A stretch of DNA of 64,000 nucleotides from UMGS1840 sp045661305 (GCA_045661305.1 JAZRFJ010000006.1:1-64000), one strand, 5' to 3'; numbered from the stretch's first letter, positions 34,872 to 44,718 are shown. Notes: a model not told the origin generated them from the letters alone. Numbers and translations are program-made.

Positions 34872-34873
34872 TT

Positions 34874-36913
34874 ATGGAGCTTTGGGATATATCTTTAAAT
34901 AAAATTAAAGGAATATCGGAAAAAAGGGAAAGATGCTTAAATAAATTAGGTATCCTTTCCCTTTCAGATATGCTTTCATTTTATCCTAAAAGCTATGAGA
35001 ACAGAACTGTACTGAAAAAAATTAATAGTCTTACAAACGGTGAGAGTGTAAGTATAAGAGCTAAGGTTTTATCTATTCAAAAGCGAAAGATAAACCAAAA
35101 GCTTGTTGTTACTAATATTTTGGTAAGTGATGATACAGGTGCTGTACGGCTTGTTTTTTTTAATAGAGAATATGTGGTTTCTACATTAAAGGAGGACGAA
35201 GAATACACTTTTTTCGGAACAGTTTCTTTTGAATATGGAAGTCTTGTCATAAAACAGCCTGAATTTGAAAAAGCAACTAATACAACTTTTTCGGATTCAT
35301 ACTTGCCTTGTTATCCGCTAACCCAAGGACTTACGCAAAATATAATGCGGACTATAATGAAAAATGCACTTGAGTATGCGTCTTTATATATGGAAGAAAC
35401 CCTGCCTTTTGAGTTAAGGCAGAAATACAGCCTTTGTGAAAAGCTTTATGCTATTAAAAACATACATTTTCCAAAAAACGAAAATTCCCTTAAAAGTGCT
35501 TCTGAAAGGATTGCTTTCGAGGAAATTTTCTATCTTATTTTAGGACTCAGGACAATTAAGGACAGACAGCAGCTTAAAAGCGGACCTTATTTTTCAAATT
35601 ATAAAATTGCAGAAGAACTTGCAGAAAAGTTGCCTTTTGAGCTTACTGACGCACAAAAAAATGTTGTTCGGGAAATATGTAAGGATTTAAAAAACAAAAA
35701 ATGTGTAAACAGACTTATCCAGGGTGATGTCGGAAGCGGAAAAACAGTCGTTGCGGCTATGATAATGTTAATATGCGCTTCAAACGGTTATCAGGCGGCT
35801 TTGATGGCACCGACAGAAATTCTGGCAAGACAGCATTATGAGGAGTTAAAAAAATATTTTGAGCTGTTTGGCTTCAAAACAACGCTACTTGTTTCCGATT
35901 TAAGAAAAAAGGAGCGTGGCGAGGCACTTCTCAGCATAAAAAACGGTGAGGCACAAATTGTAATAGGAACAAATGCCCTTGTTTTTGATAAAGCCGAGTT
36001 TAATAACTTAGGCTTGTGTGTTATAGATGAACAGCACAGATTTGGTGTTAATCACAGAAAGCGTCTTAGAGAAAAAGGAGAAAATGTTCACACTGTTTTA
36101 ATGACAGCAACGCCTATCCCAAGAACGCTTGCACTCATTATATATGCTGATATGGATGTTTCTGTTATAGAAAAGATGCCTGCGGGAAGACGAAAGGTAA
36201 TAACAAAAATTGCAGGCGAAAATGAGCGTAATGAGATTTATAATTTTATGATAAGCGAGCTTAAAAAAGGCAACAAAGCTTTTGTTGTTTGTCCGCTTAT
36301 TGAGGAAAGTGAAAGCTTAGATGTAGAAAATGCCGTTAGGTTACATAATGAACTTCAAAACGGTATTTTGAAAGAGTTTTCTGTCGGTCTTCTACACGGA
36401 AGACTTAAAGGAAGCGAAAAAGACAGCGTTATGACAGATTTTGCTATGGGAAAATACGATGTTCTTGTTTCCACTACTGTTATAGAGGTTGGCATTAATA
36501 TTCCCGAAGCTACTGTAATGATTATAGAAAATGCTGATCGTTTTGGTCTTGCGTGCCTTCATCAGCTAAGGGGAAGAGTAGGCAGGTCACACCGCCAGTC
36601 ATATTGTTTTCTGACAACCCAGAACAAAAACAGTGCTACGCGTCTTAAAATTATGGAAAAAACAAATGACGGCTTTGAAATAAGCGAGGCGGACCTAAAA
36701 AACAGAGGCCCCGGTGACTTTTTCGGAACTCGTCAAAGCGGAGATATGAATATAAAATTGCAAAATATTTCTTATGATATGAGAATTGTTTCAAAGGCAA
36801 AGGAGTGTGCTGTTTTTATTTCGGAGAATGACCCCCAAATTTCAAAATATGAAAACAGAAATATTAAAAAACAGCTTAACCGTATGTTTAACAGTTCCCA
36901 AAATACTATGTGA
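34874..36913 (+). CDS. recG: ATP-dependent DNA helicase RecG
   Basis: A 679-residue helicase that reverses stalled forks and processes branched DNA. The wedge (OB) domain occupies the N-terminal third. Walker A is QGDVGSGKTVVAA, Walker B is VIDEQHRFGVNHR, motif III is MTATPIPRTLAL, and motif VI is HQLRGRVGRSHRQSY; the C-terminal LKNRGPGDFFGTRQSG segment is specific to RecG. Length is normal. It starts two bases after the fakA frame, so it is probably translated from the same message, and ends in TGA. Confidence 0.97.
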   Translation: MELWDISLNKIKGISEKRERCLNKLGILSLSDMLSFYPKSYENRTVLKKINSLTNGESVSIRAKVLSIQKRKINQKLVVTNILVSDDTGAVRLVFFNREYVVSTLKEDEEYTFFGTVSFEYGSLVIKQPEFEKATNTTFSDSYLPCYPLTQGLTQNIMRTIMKNALEYASLYMEETLPFELRQKYSLCEKLYAIKNIHFPKNENSLKSASERIAFEEIFYLILGLRTIKDRQQLKSGPYFSNYKIAEELAEKLPFELTDAQKNVVREICKDLKNKKCVNRLIQGDVGSGKTVVAAMIMLICASNGYQAALMAPTEILARQHYEELKKYFELFGFKTTLLVSDLRKKERGEALLSIKNGEAQIVIGTNALVFDKAEFNNLGLCVIDEQHRFGVNHRKRLREKGENVHTVLMTATPIPRTLALIIYADMDVSVIEKMPAGRRKVITKIAGENERNEIYNFMISELKKGNKAFVVCPLIEESESLDVENAVRLHNELQNGILKEFSVGLLHGRLKGSEKDSVMTDFAMGKYDVLVSTTVIEVGINIPEATVMIIENADRFGLACLHQLRGRVGRSHRQSYCFLTTQNKNSATRLKIMEKTNDGFEISEADLKNRGPGDFFGTRQSGDMNIKLQNISYDMRIVSKAKECAVFISENDPQISKYENRNIKKQLNRMFNSSQNTM

Positions 36914-36928
36914 GAATGAGGTGAAAAT

Positions 36929-37588
36929 GTGTTTGATAATATAAGAGCAGATGTCAGGGCGGTTATGGAAAGAGACCCTGCAGCGAAAAATGTTTTTGAG
37001 GTGTTTTTTCTTTATCCTGGGGTCCGTGCTTTAAGAATGCACAGGAGAGCCCACTTTTTCTGGCAATGCAAGCTTAATTTTATAGCAAAAGCAATCGCAT
37101 TTTCAGCAAGGAAAAAAACGGGAATAGAAATACATCCCGGAGCAAGAATTGGAAAAGGTGTTGTTATTGACCACGGAATGGGAGTTGTTATAGGGGAAAC
37201 TGCTGTTGTTGGTGACGGCTGTACTATATATCAGAATGTTACTTTAGGCGGAACAGGTAAAGATAAAGGAAAAAGACATCCTACTATCGGAAATAATGTA
37301 ATGATAGGTGCAGGTGCAAAAATTTTAGGACCGTTTAATGTTGGTGACCATTCCAAAATTGCGGCAAATTCAGTTGTTTTATCAGAAGTACCGCCAAATT
37401 CAACTTGTGTCGGTGCACCGGCAAGAGTTGTTAAGATAAATGATAAAAGAGTTATGGATAAGAACTGGGAGCTTGACCAGACTCATATTCCTGACCCTGT
37501 TGCACAGGAATTGTGTAAGATGTTAATTCGTCTTGAAAAACTCGAAAAAAAGGGAGACCGGAAGGAGAAAAAATATGAAAATTTTTAA
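36929..37588 (+). CDS. cysE: serine O-acetyltransferase
   Basis: A 219-residue, left-handed beta-helix acetyltransferase that makes O-acetylserine for cysteine synthesis. The N-terminal helical part (DIRAD-type start, DPAAKNVFEVFFLYPG) is the short EpsC/CysE form of Firmicutes. The hexapeptide repeats and active-site histidine appear in GIEIHPGARIGKGVVIDHG and NVTLGGTGK. GTG start with GAGGTG five bases upstream. Its last 14 bases overlap cysS, a common pairing that links cysteine supply with Cys-tRNA charging. Confidence 0.95.
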   Translation: MFDNIRADVRAVMERDPAAKNVFEVFFLYPGVRALRMHRRAHFFWQCKLNFIAKAIAFSARKKTGIEIHPGARIGKGVVIDHGMGVVIGETAVVGDGCTIYQNVTLGGTGKDKGKRHPTIGNNVMIGAGAKILGPFNVGDHSKIAANSVVLSEVPPNSTCVGAPARVVKINDKRVMDKNWELDQTHIPDPVAQELCKMLIRLEKLEKKGDRKEKKYENF

Positions 37589-38969
37589 TACTTTAACAAT
37601 GAAAAAAGAAGAGTTTGTGCCTATTGAGGAAAATAAGGTTAAAATTTATGCTTGCGGACCGACAGTTTATGACTTTTTCCATTTGGGTAATGCAAGACCG
37701 TTTATTATATTTGATACTTTAAGAAGATATTTTGAATACAGAGGCTACGATGTAAAATTCGTTCAGAATTTTACTGATATAGACGATAAAATGATAGCAA
37801 GAGCAAATAAAGAGGGGATTACCGTCAAGGAACTTGCTGAAAGATTTATCAAAGAGTATTATGAGGACGCAAAAGGTCTTAATGTAAGAGAAGCATCTGT
37901 TCACCCAAGAGCAACTGATGTTGTTGAAGATATTATAGAAATGTGCAAAACTCTTATCGAAAAAGGATATGCTTATGAGTCAAACGGTGATGTTTATTTC
38001 TCAACAAAAAAATTTAAAAGCTACGGAAAGCTTTCACATCAGCCTTTGGAGGACTTAGAGGCAGGTGCAAGAATAGATGTTACTGACCTTAAAAAAGACC
38101 CGATGGATTTTGCTGTATGGAAAAGCAAAAAAGAGGGCGAGCCTTCATGGGAGTCCCCTTGGGGTGAGGGCAGACCTGGTTGGCATATCGAGTGCAGTGC
38201 TATGGTAAATAAGTATTTAGGAAAAACAATAGATATTCATTGCGGAGGAAAAGACCTTGCTTTCCCGCACCATGAAAACGAAATTGCACAGTCCGAGGCT
38301 GCAAACCAGACAGAGTTTGCACACTACTGGATGCATAACGGATATATAAATATAGATAACAAAAAGATGTCAAAATCTTTAGGAAATTTCTTTACTGTAA
38401 GAGAGCTTTCAAAGAAGTTTTCATATGATGTTATAAGATTTTTTATGTTAAGCGCTCATTACAGAAGTCCTATTAATTTTTCCGATGAGCTTTTAAAACA
38501 GTCGCAGACAGGTATGGAAAGAATCGTTAAATGCCTGGAAAATCTTAAATTCTTATCTGAAAAGCTTGCAGACGGAAAAATGACTGATGAAGAAAAAGAC
38601 ACTCTTGATACATTCAAAAATCAGTTTATTTCACATATGGACGACGACCTTAATACTGCCGATGCAATTTCCGACATTTTCGAGGCTGTAAGAGTGATTA
38701 ATACAAAGGTAGCAAATGAACCGAAAAAGGAATATGTAGATTATGCTTATTCACTTATAAGAGAGCTTTGCGATGTTTTGGGAATAATTCCCGAAAAGGA
38801 AGAAAAAGGCGATATTGATGAAGAAAAAATAATAAGCCTTATTGAAAAAAGAGCAGAGTGCAAGAAAAATAAGGACTATTCAGGTGCAGATGCTATAAGA
38901 GCAGAGCTTTCAGAGATGGGAATTGTGCTTGAAGATACAAGAGAAGGCACAAAGTGGTCGAGAGTGTAA
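37575..38969 (+). CDS. cysS: cysteinyl-tRNA synthetase
   Basis: A 464-residue class I synthetase. The HIGH equivalent is HLGN at 36-39 after the zinc cysteine Cys27 (YACGPTVYDFFHLGN); further zinc ligands are in WHIECSAM and FPHHENEIAQSEA; KMSKS reads KKMSKSLGNFF. The frame is open from 37533, but AAGGAGA upstream of ATG 37575 and the MKIFNTLT start decide. It overlaps cysE by 14 bases. No T-box precedes the pair, since recG lies directly upstream. Confidence 0.97.
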   Translation: MKIFNTLTMKKEEFVPIEENKVKIYACGPTVYDFFHLGNARPFIIFDTLRRYFEYRGYDVKFVQNFTDIDDKMIARANKEGITVKELAERFIKEYYEDAKGLNVREASVHPRATDVVEDIIEMCKTLIEKGYAYESNGDVYFSTKKFKSYGKLSHQPLEDLEAGARIDVTDLKKDPMDFAVWKSKKEGEPSWESPWGEGRPGWHIECSAMVNKYLGKTIDIHCGGKDLAFPHHENEIAQSEAANQTEFAHYWMHNGYINIDNKKMSKSLGNFFTVRELSKKFSYDVIRFFMLSAHYRSPINFSDELLKQSQTGMERIVKCLENLKFLSEKLADGKMTDEEKDTLDTFKNQFISHMDDDLNTADAISDIFEAVRVINTKVANEPKKEYVDYAYSLIRELCDVLGIIPEKEEKGDIDEEKIISLIEKRAECKKNKDYSGADAIRAELSEMGIVLEDTREGTKWSRV

Positions 38970-38974
38970 AAAAA

Positions 38975-39412
38975 ATGAAACCAAAAATTTTAGTAAGTGC
39001 GTGCCTTATAGGTGAGCCTGTCCGTTATGACGGTAAAGACAAAAATACAATTAGTGAGCTTTTAAAATTAAAAGAAAAATATGATATTATCCCGATATGC
39101 CCAGAGGTTATGGGAGGACTTTTAGTTCCAAGACCAAAAAGCGAAATAAAGGATGATAAAGTAATCAATATCTTAGGAAAAGATGTTACCGAAAATTTTA
39201 AAAAAGGTGCAGAAAAAGCATTAATGCTTGCAAAAGAAAATAAGGTTTTGTTTGCTCTTTTAAAACAAAGCTCACCGTCTTGCGGAACAAAGACCATTTA
39301 TAACGGTAACTTTGAAAATGTTAAGATTTCAGGGATGGGTGTAACAGCAAAGCTTCTTTTTGAAAATGGAATAACTGTTTATTCCGAAGAAGATATTGAA
39401 AATCTGTTCTAA
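38975..39412 (+). CDS. DUF523 domain protein
   Basis: A 145-residue protein of the DUF523 family: MKPKILVSACLIGEPVRYDG, ICPEVMGGL, PRPKSEI, then LLKQSSPSCGTKTIYNG. Two conserved cysteines (in SACLIG and SPSCG) suggest a metal or redox site. The biochemical role is unknown; in other bacteria the domain can be fused to DUF1722. It starts 5 bases after cysS at ATG 38975; an upstream GTG at 38954 would overlap cysS and lacks a good ribosome site. Confidence 0.85.
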   Translation: MKPKILVSACLIGEPVRYDGKDKNTISELLKLKEKYDIIPICPEVMGGLLVPRPKSEIKDDKVINILGKDVTENFKKGAEKALMLAKENKVLFALLKQSSPSCGTKTIYNGNFENVKISGMGVTAKLLFENGITVYSEEDIENLF

Positions 39413-39448
39413 CATTTAGGTATAATATTTTAAGGAGTGATGTGGGTT

Positions 39449-40468
39449 TTGATAAAAAAAATAGTTTCTTTTATAATTGTTGTGATATTTTTGTCATCCC
39501 CATTATGTGTAAATGCTGCCTGGGAGCCTGATGTAATCCGTGTTTATAAAAAAGTTATCACAGATGAACAATTTTCAGAATTATTTAATGAGGCATCAAA
39601 AACTTTTGATGCTTACGGAGTTACTGAAGAATATGTAACCGATAAATTGAAAACTCTTATTTCGGATGTTATAAATACTGCACTTGCGGACAAAAAAAGC
39701 GGAAAGCTTACAAAAGGCAATGCGAAAACTGAAATGAAGCCTATAATAATTCAGCATATTCTTGCACTTGATGCAACTGTTTTTGCTATCATTACAGATA
39801 ATCTTTCAGAAGAAGAACTAAATAAGTCTTTTGCAGGAGAGTTTCCAAAGAGATTTAACAGCCTATATAGTGTGCTTTATACAGAGCTTTGGTATATTTT
39901 AGGATATACCGAGCGTGGAGTAGAAATAATATTTGATGATATGCAAGGCTATGAATGGGCAAATGAGGCGGTTGACACATTATTCAATGCAAAAATCGTG
40001 AACGGAATGAGCGACTTTTTATATTGCCCCAAACAGTTTGTAACAAGAGAACAGTTTGCCAAGCTTCTTTGTGCAGCATTCGACATCGAAAAAGGCGAGC
40101 TTGAGGTTTCATTTAGTGATGCTGATAAAAATGCGTGGTATTATCCGTATATTGAAATTATGGCATCAAACGGACTTATAAACGGTATAGGAAACGGCAT
40201 ATTTGGTGTAGGAAGTAATATAACAAGACAGGATATGGCAGTAATGATGTACCGTGTGGGCGAGAAACTGAAATATTTTTCACTCTCACCGACTAATTAT
40301 CCTTTTAATGATTCTGGTTTGATAGCCCCTTATGCAATTAAGGCAGTAAACACCCTAAGGGAGCAGGGGATTGTAAACGGGGACAATATGGGTAATTTCA
40401 ATCCGACCTCAAATGCAACCCGTGCAGAAGCCGCACAGATTATTTATAATATGTATAAGTTAAAGTAA
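39449..40468 (+). CDS. secreted SLH-domain protein
   Basis: About 339 residues: a signal peptide (IKKIVSFIIVVIFLSSPLCV ending near NAA), a roughly 150-residue helical region of no recognised family, and three S-layer homology repeats (QGYEWANEAVDTLFNAKIV, AWYYPYIEIMASNGLING, IAPYAIKAVNTLREQGIV, each followed by a TR-containing segment such as VTREQFAKLL, ITRQDMAVMM, ATRAEAAQII). SLH domains bind pyruvylated wall polysaccharide, so the protein is likely held on the cell surface. The start is uncertain: AAGGAG at 39432-39437 is 11 bases from TTG 39449 but only two from ATG 39440; the longer GTG 39437 overlaps the ribosome site. Confidence 0.88.
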   Translation: MIKKIVSFIIVVIFLSSPLCVNAAWEPDVIRVYKKVITDEQFSELFNEASKTFDAYGVTEEYVTDKLKTLISDVINTALADKKSGKLTKGNAKTEMKPIIIQHILALDATVFAIITDNLSEEELNKSFAGEFPKRFNSLYSVLYTELWYILGYTERGVEIIFDDMQGYEWANEAVDTLFNAKIVNGMSDFLYCPKQFVTREQFAKLLCAAFDIEKGELEVSFSDADKNAWYYPYIEIMASNGLINGIGNGIFGVGSNITRQDMAVMMYRVGEKLKYFSLSPTNYPFNDSGLIAPYAIKAVNTLREQGIVNGDNMGNFNPTSNATRAEAAQIIYNMYKLK

Positions 40469-40471
40469 ATG

Positions 40472-40502
40472 GGCTGTGACAAAATTTTATTTTGTCACAG
40501 CC
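40472..40502. terminator. bidirectional terminator between SLH gene and LtaS-like gene
   Basis: GGCTGTGACAAAAT (40472-40485), loop TTT, ATTTTGTCACAGCC (40489-40502): a 14-bp perfect stem between two convergent genes, with a short pyrimidine tail. Confidence 0.85.
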
Positions 40503-40506
40503 TCTT

Positions 40507-42417
40507 TTATTTACTATACTGTTTACCGTTAATTATATCAAATTCTATAAGCTCAAATTTCTTTTGGAGCGGTTTATCTTCTTTTAGAATATCATCTATC
40601 GTTTCCATATTCTGATTTTTTATTGCAGAATTTTCATATACAGGGTATTTTGTGTAGAACTCATCTAAAAATGCATAATACCATGGAATACTCTCAAGGT
40701 TTGCCATCTGTGCAATTTTTACACCTAAGTTCCCCGCACTTATCTCTTCTGGAAATTCATAAGAAGAAATATCATAGTTTGCCCATACAACATACGGTGT
40801 TTTGTAAAGCTGTTCAAACTCGGAATAATTAAATGATGCTTTTTTCTCTACAAATCCGCCGTCCTGATAGGTGCTTCCCTCAGTTCCGAGTAGCGGAAGA
40901 TGGTCGCCGTACATTACAATAAGCGTCGGCTCTGAAACATTTCTAAAGTAGTCCACAAGCTTTTTTAATGCAACATCAGTATCATATACGCCTTGTGTAA
41001 AATCCCTAAGTCCCTGCAGATCAGTTTCGGATATAACATCTGAATTTACTTCTATATCATAGGTGTCATATCGCTGCTTTGCATAATCACCGTGATTTTG
41101 CATGCTTATTCCAAAAACAAATATTCTCTCCTGTTTCTTTTCTTCATACATCTTGATAATATCATTTGTAAGCTGCATATCAGATATATACCAACCTCTG
41201 TACTGGGGTTCTTCAAGCTCGTCCATACCAATGAATTTTTCAAAGCCCATAAGAGGATACGCCTTGTTTCTTCCGTAAAAATTCTTTCTGTACGGGTGGT
41301 ATGCGACAGTTTGGTATCCGTTTTTAAGGCATACAGAAGCGAGAGAGGGGGTTGGTGAAGTAATAGATTGTATATACGGATAAACAGCAACAGGAAGATA
41401 CCTTGTTGTAAAGCCTGTCAAAAACTCAAATTCAGGCATACATGTTCCACCTGCAAAAACAGGTGAAACAAGAACTCCGCCTTTTCCCTCAGCCATTATT
41501 TTTCTTGTGTGTGATAAAGGGTCTTTAGAAAAGGTTGCATTTGGAATTAGCGAAGAATCCCACCACGCCTCATTTTGAATAGCGATAATATTCGGTTTTA
41601 TCGATTCATTATCTGTAATTTCGGAAGAGGTGGTTTTTGAAGTGTATTCTTCCTTTAATTCGAGCATTGCCTTTTTTGAATAAGCTTTTGGTTTATCCAT
41701 AATTATATTTCCTATACGGGGGAAAAATGTAAGTACAAGTCCGTTTGACATGTAATCTGCCTTAGGATTAAATGCTGCAATTTGTACATTATGTTTTGCC
41801 AAAACTTTGAAACGAAAATCATCATTTAAACAAACCAAGTAAACTGTGAATATACAAAATACAAGCCCGATTGAGGTGATTGCTACTCTTGTGCGTTTTT
41901 TTATGCACAGCTTTTTCCCTTTTTTTCTTTTTTTTACATCAAGTACGATGAACAATAAGCATGATGCTACACAAATCAGAAGTGCAATTATATGTGACAT
42001 CAAAAAGGGAAGTTCAACAAACCCCGCTATGTTTCCAAGCTCTCCCAAAAGAAGAAAATCAGTTGGAAGTAACGGGTCGCCTGTTAGAATACAAATTATG
42101 TCATTTGCAAGCGCCATTGTATAAAAAAATGCACACATAACAATATTTGCAATGCTCACTCTTTGAATTATAACAAGAAGTCCTGCAAAAAAAGCGAGCA
42201 AAAAAGTATATGAAACGGAAAGCTTAAATAAAAGATGTCCGCCCTTTAAAAAGTCAATGATACTCCACCCATAAGAAAGGTGTATTACTTCAAGTGAAAA
42301 AAGAAGTATAAGCGGACAAAGAAAAAAGCCGAGTATATTAAGATTACTTTCTTTTATTTTATGAAAACGCTTTATAATATGTAATTTTACTGTTTTAAAT
42401 ATTTCTGATATTTTCAT
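40507..42417 (-). CDS. LtaS-like membrane phosphoglycerol transferase/sulfatase-fold protein
   Basis: A 636-residue protein with about five N-terminal membrane helices and an extracellular alkaline-phosphatase/sulfatase-fold domain. Active-site features are the metal ligand in QNEAWWD, the catalytic threonine Thr325 in FAGGTCMPEFEFLTG, SMQNHGDY, and YGDHLPLLG. Such enzymes build or decorate glycerol-phosphate polymers (LtaS) or transfer phosphoglycerol or phosphoethanolamine (MdoB, EptA types). The GGTCMPEFEF version is a frequent clostridial subfamily, so true lipoteichoic acid synthesis is only one option. AGAGGTC precedes the ATG; it has its own strong promoter and is convergent with the SLH gene. 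Confidence 0.87.
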   Translation of the reverse strand: MKISEIFKTVKLHIIKRFHKIKESNLNILGFFLCPLILLFSLEVIHLSYGWSIIDFLKGGHLLFKLSVSYTFLLAFFAGLLVIIQRVSIANIVMCAFFYTMALANDIICILTGDPLLPTDFLLLGELGNIAGFVELPFLMSHIIALLICVASCLLFIVLDVKKRKKGKKLCIKKRTRVAITSIGLVFCIFTVYLVCLNDDFRFKVLAKHNVQIAAFNPKADYMSNGLVLTFFPRIGNIIMDKPKAYSKKAMLELKEEYTSKTTSSEITDNESIKPNIIAIQNEAWWDSSLIPNATFSKDPLSHTRKIMAEGKGGVLVSPVFAGGTCMPEFEFLTGFTTRYLPVAVYPYIQSITSPTPSLASVCLKNGYQTVAYHPYRKNFYGRNKAYPLMGFEKFIGMDELEEPQYRGWYISDMQLTNDIIKMYEEKKQERIFVFGISMQNHGDYAKQRYDTYDIEVNSDVISETDLQGLRDFTQGVYDTDVALKKLVDYFRNVSEPTLIVMYGDHLPLLGTEGSTYQDGGFVEKKASFNYSEFEQLYKTPYVVWANYDISSYEFPEEISAGNLGVKIAQMANLESIPWYYAFLDEFYTKYPVYENSAIKNQNMETIDDILKEDKPLQKKFELIEFDIINGKQYSK

Positions 42418-42447
42418 TGATAGACCTCTTTTTTATATACTTTCAAT

Positions 42448-42476
42448 ATTATACATCAATATTTTAGAAAAGTCAA
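42448..42476 (-). promoter_or_regulatory. sigma-A promoter of the LtaS-like gene
   Basis: On the minus strand TTGACT (42476-42471), 17 bases, TATAAT (42453-42448), 31 bases before the ATG. Confidence 0.8.
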
Positions 42477-42495
42477 TTTAAAACACCAAAAAAAC

Positions 42496-42534
42496 AAAAA
42501 AGAGATATATCCGTTTTGGATATATCTCTTTTTT
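42496..42534 (-). terminator. terminator of the EF-G-like gene
   Basis: AAAAAAGAGATATATCC (42496-42512), loop GTTTT, and the full complement ending in TTTTTT (42518-42534): a 17-bp stem with A/T tails, 18 bases after the minus-strand stop. It sits upstream of the LtaS-like promoter and insulates it. Confidence 0.85.
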
Positions 42535-42551
42535 AAGGGAATTTAATTATT

Positions 42552-44621
42552 TTAGTCCTCTTCTTCTCTTACATATTTACTTGATTTGATTACATTTTCG
42601 ATAATATGTGCAGGTGCTTCTTCGTATCTTACAAATTCAAATTCAAATTTTCCTCTGCCCTGTGTCATTGAACGAAGGTCAATCGCATATTCAGCCATTT
42701 CCGAAACAGGAATTTCAGCCTCAATCTGCTGTGTTTTTGAATTTATAGGTGTCATTCCAAGAATACGACCGCGTCTTTTATTAACATCGCCGATGATGTC
42801 GCCTGTGTAGTCATTAGGAACTATAACAGATAATGCACCGTAAGGCTCCAATAGTGTGCTTTGTCCTTCCTGCATAGCTTTCATAAATGCTTTGTGTGCA
42901 GCAGTTTTGAATGCCATTTCAGATGAATCAACAGGGTGGTATGAGCCGTCAAACAATGTTGCTTTAAGTCCTACAACAGGATAGCCTGCTAAAACACCGT
43001 GAGCTGTACTTTCTTTTAAGCCCTTTTCGATAGCAGGGAAGTAGTTTTTCGGAACTGCACCGCCTACAACTCTTTCTTCAAATATAAGCTCATCACCGTC
43101 ATGCGGCTCAAATTCAATAAGACAATGTCCGTACTGACCATGTCCGCCTGATTGTTTTTTGTGCTTTCCTTCAACGCTTACTTTTCTCTTTAATTTTTCT
43201 CTGTAAGCAACCTGAGGTGTCTGAAGCTCAAGCTCTATGTTATATCTTGCTTTTAATTTGCTTATAATAACATCAATATGCTGTTTTCCTACGCCACAAA
43301 GAACAAACTGTTTTGTCTGTGTATCATTGTAGTATTTGATTGTCGGGTCTTCCTCTGCCATTTTTGACAATCCTGAACTGATTTTTTCCTCGTCACCTTT
43401 TTCTTTTGTAACGATTGCAACCTTAACATGAGGAGTAGGGAATTTGATTTCTTTTATTTTTATGTTATCATTTGCTGTTGATAAAGTATCGTTTGTTTTT
43501 GTAACTGAAAGCTTAGCAACACAACCAATATCGCCTGCTGAAAGTTCCTTGACTTCGATTTGTTTTTTGCCTTTTGGAATAAACAGCTTTGAAATCTTTT
43601 CTTTTGTGCCTTTATTGATATTATAAAATTCCATATCAGGCTTAACTGTTCCTGAAATCACTTTGAATATTGAAAGCTTTCCGATAAACGGGTCTGAAAT
43701 TGTCTTAAAGACAAAAAGTCTTGTAGGACCTTCGTCAGAATAAGAAACCTCTGTTTCAGATTCATCTGAAATATCAATTGCTTTTTCAGGGCTAAGCTCG
43801 TCAACTGCAGGGAAATAGTCAACTATTGCATTAAGTAAACCTTTTATTCCCATATTTTTTATACTTGAGCCGAACATAACAGGAGTGATACTGCAATCAC
43901 GGACACCTGTTCTGATAGCAGCCATAACCTCTTCCGAAGTAAATTCTTCGCCGTTAAAATATTTATCCATAAGCTCTTCGCTTGTTTCTGCGATAGCTTC
44001 ATACATCTGGTCTTTTGTTTCAGCACATACTTCAAGCATATGGTCTGAAAGCGGAATGTTTTCTCTTGTTTCAAAATCTCTTGCTCTTTTATGTATAAGG
44101 TCAACATACCCTATAACCTTGTTATTAATGCTTAAAGGTACATAAAACGGAGCGATTGATTTTCCGAATGTTTCTTTAAGGTCGGAAACTACCTGCTGAT
44201 AGTTCGCATTTTCATCATCTATATCATTAATAAATATAATTTTCGGCATATTTTTTCTCTCGGCATAATTCCATGCATTTTCACTTCCTACACCGATTCC
44301 GTCTTTTCCGCTTACCAAAATAACAACGCTGTCAGCAGCACGAAGTCCGCCTGCCATTTCACCTTCAAAATCGAAAAATCCCGGAGTATCTATAATGTTA
44401 ATTTTAACATCCTTCCATGTACCGCTTGCAAATGCTGATGAAATAGAAATCTGTCTTTTTGTTTCTTCAGGGGTGTAATCCATTACGGTATTACCGTCAG
44501 GAATTTTTCCTGCTTTATCAATTTCTACCATATTAACAAGCATTGACTCTGCCAATGTTGTCTTTCCGCATCCTCCGTGAGCTGCAAGCGCTATGTTGCG
44601 TATTTTTCCTTTTGCAATCAT
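42552..44621 (-). CDS. EF-G-like translation factor GTPase paralogue
   Basis: A 689-residue paralogue of EF-G distinct from fusA at 54660. The G domain shows AHGGCGKTTLAESML (G1), DTPGFFDFEGEM (G3) and, in place of the canonical NKxD of G4, FINDIDDENANY. Domains III to V are full length (HKKQSGGHGQYGH, PNDYTGDIIGDVNKRRGRI). Such proteins occur widely in Firmicutes and Actinobacteria as EF-G2 or EF-G-like and their job is not settled. ATG 44621 is chosen over TTG 44630, which would lie three bases from the GGAAAGG ribosome site. It is transcribed away from rpoB. Confidence 0.88.
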   Translation of the reverse strand: MIAKGKIRNIALAAHGGCGKTTLAESMLVNMVEIDKAGKIPDGNTVMDYTPEETKRQISISSAFASGTWKDVKINIIDTPGFFDFEGEMAGGLRAADSVVILVSGKDGIGVGSENAWNYAERKNMPKIIFINDIDDENANYQQVVSDLKETFGKSIAPFYVPLSINNKVIGYVDLIHKRARDFETRENIPLSDHMLEVCAETKDQMYEAIAETSEELMDKYFNGEEFTSEEVMAAIRTGVRDCSITPVMFGSSIKNMGIKGLLNAIVDYFPAVDELSPEKAIDISDESETEVSYSDEGPTRLFVFKTISDPFIGKLSIFKVISGTVKPDMEFYNINKGTKEKISKLFIPKGKKQIEVKELSAGDIGCVAKLSVTKTNDTLSTANDNIKIKEIKFPTPHVKVAIVTKEKGDEEKISSGLSKMAEEDPTIKYYNDTQTKQFVLCGVGKQHIDVIISKLKARYNIELELQTPQVAYREKLKRKVSVEGKHKKQSGGHGQYGHCLIEFEPHDGDELIFEERVVGGAVPKNYFPAIEKGLKESTAHGVLAGYPVVGLKATLFDGSYHPVDSSEMAFKTAAHKAFMKAMQEGQSTLLEPYGALSVIVPNDYTGDIIGDVNKRRGRILGMTPINSKTQQIEAEIPVSEMAEYAIDLRSMTQGRGKFEFEFVRYEEAPAHIIENVIKSSKYVREEED

Positions 44622-44689
44622 TAAAATCAACTACCTTTCCAAATGTGTATTTTGTAATTCTTTCCCGATATATATAATAGAAAAGAAAA

Positions 44690-44718
44690 TTAATATATAC
44701 ATAATATATCATTAACAA
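44690..44718 (-). promoter_or_regulatory. candidate promoter of the EF-G-like gene
   Basis: On the minus strand TTGTTA (44718-44713), 17 bases, TATTAA (44695-44690). Weaker than its neighbours. The 307-base gap to rpoB contains only this site and the rpoB promoter; the rest is AT-rich sequence without visible features. Confidence 0.45.

Noticed and set aside
39396..39426. Promoter for the SLH gene (TTGAAA and TATAAT)
   Set aside because: The spacer is 19 bases and the expected start would fall on the ribosome site, leaving no leader.
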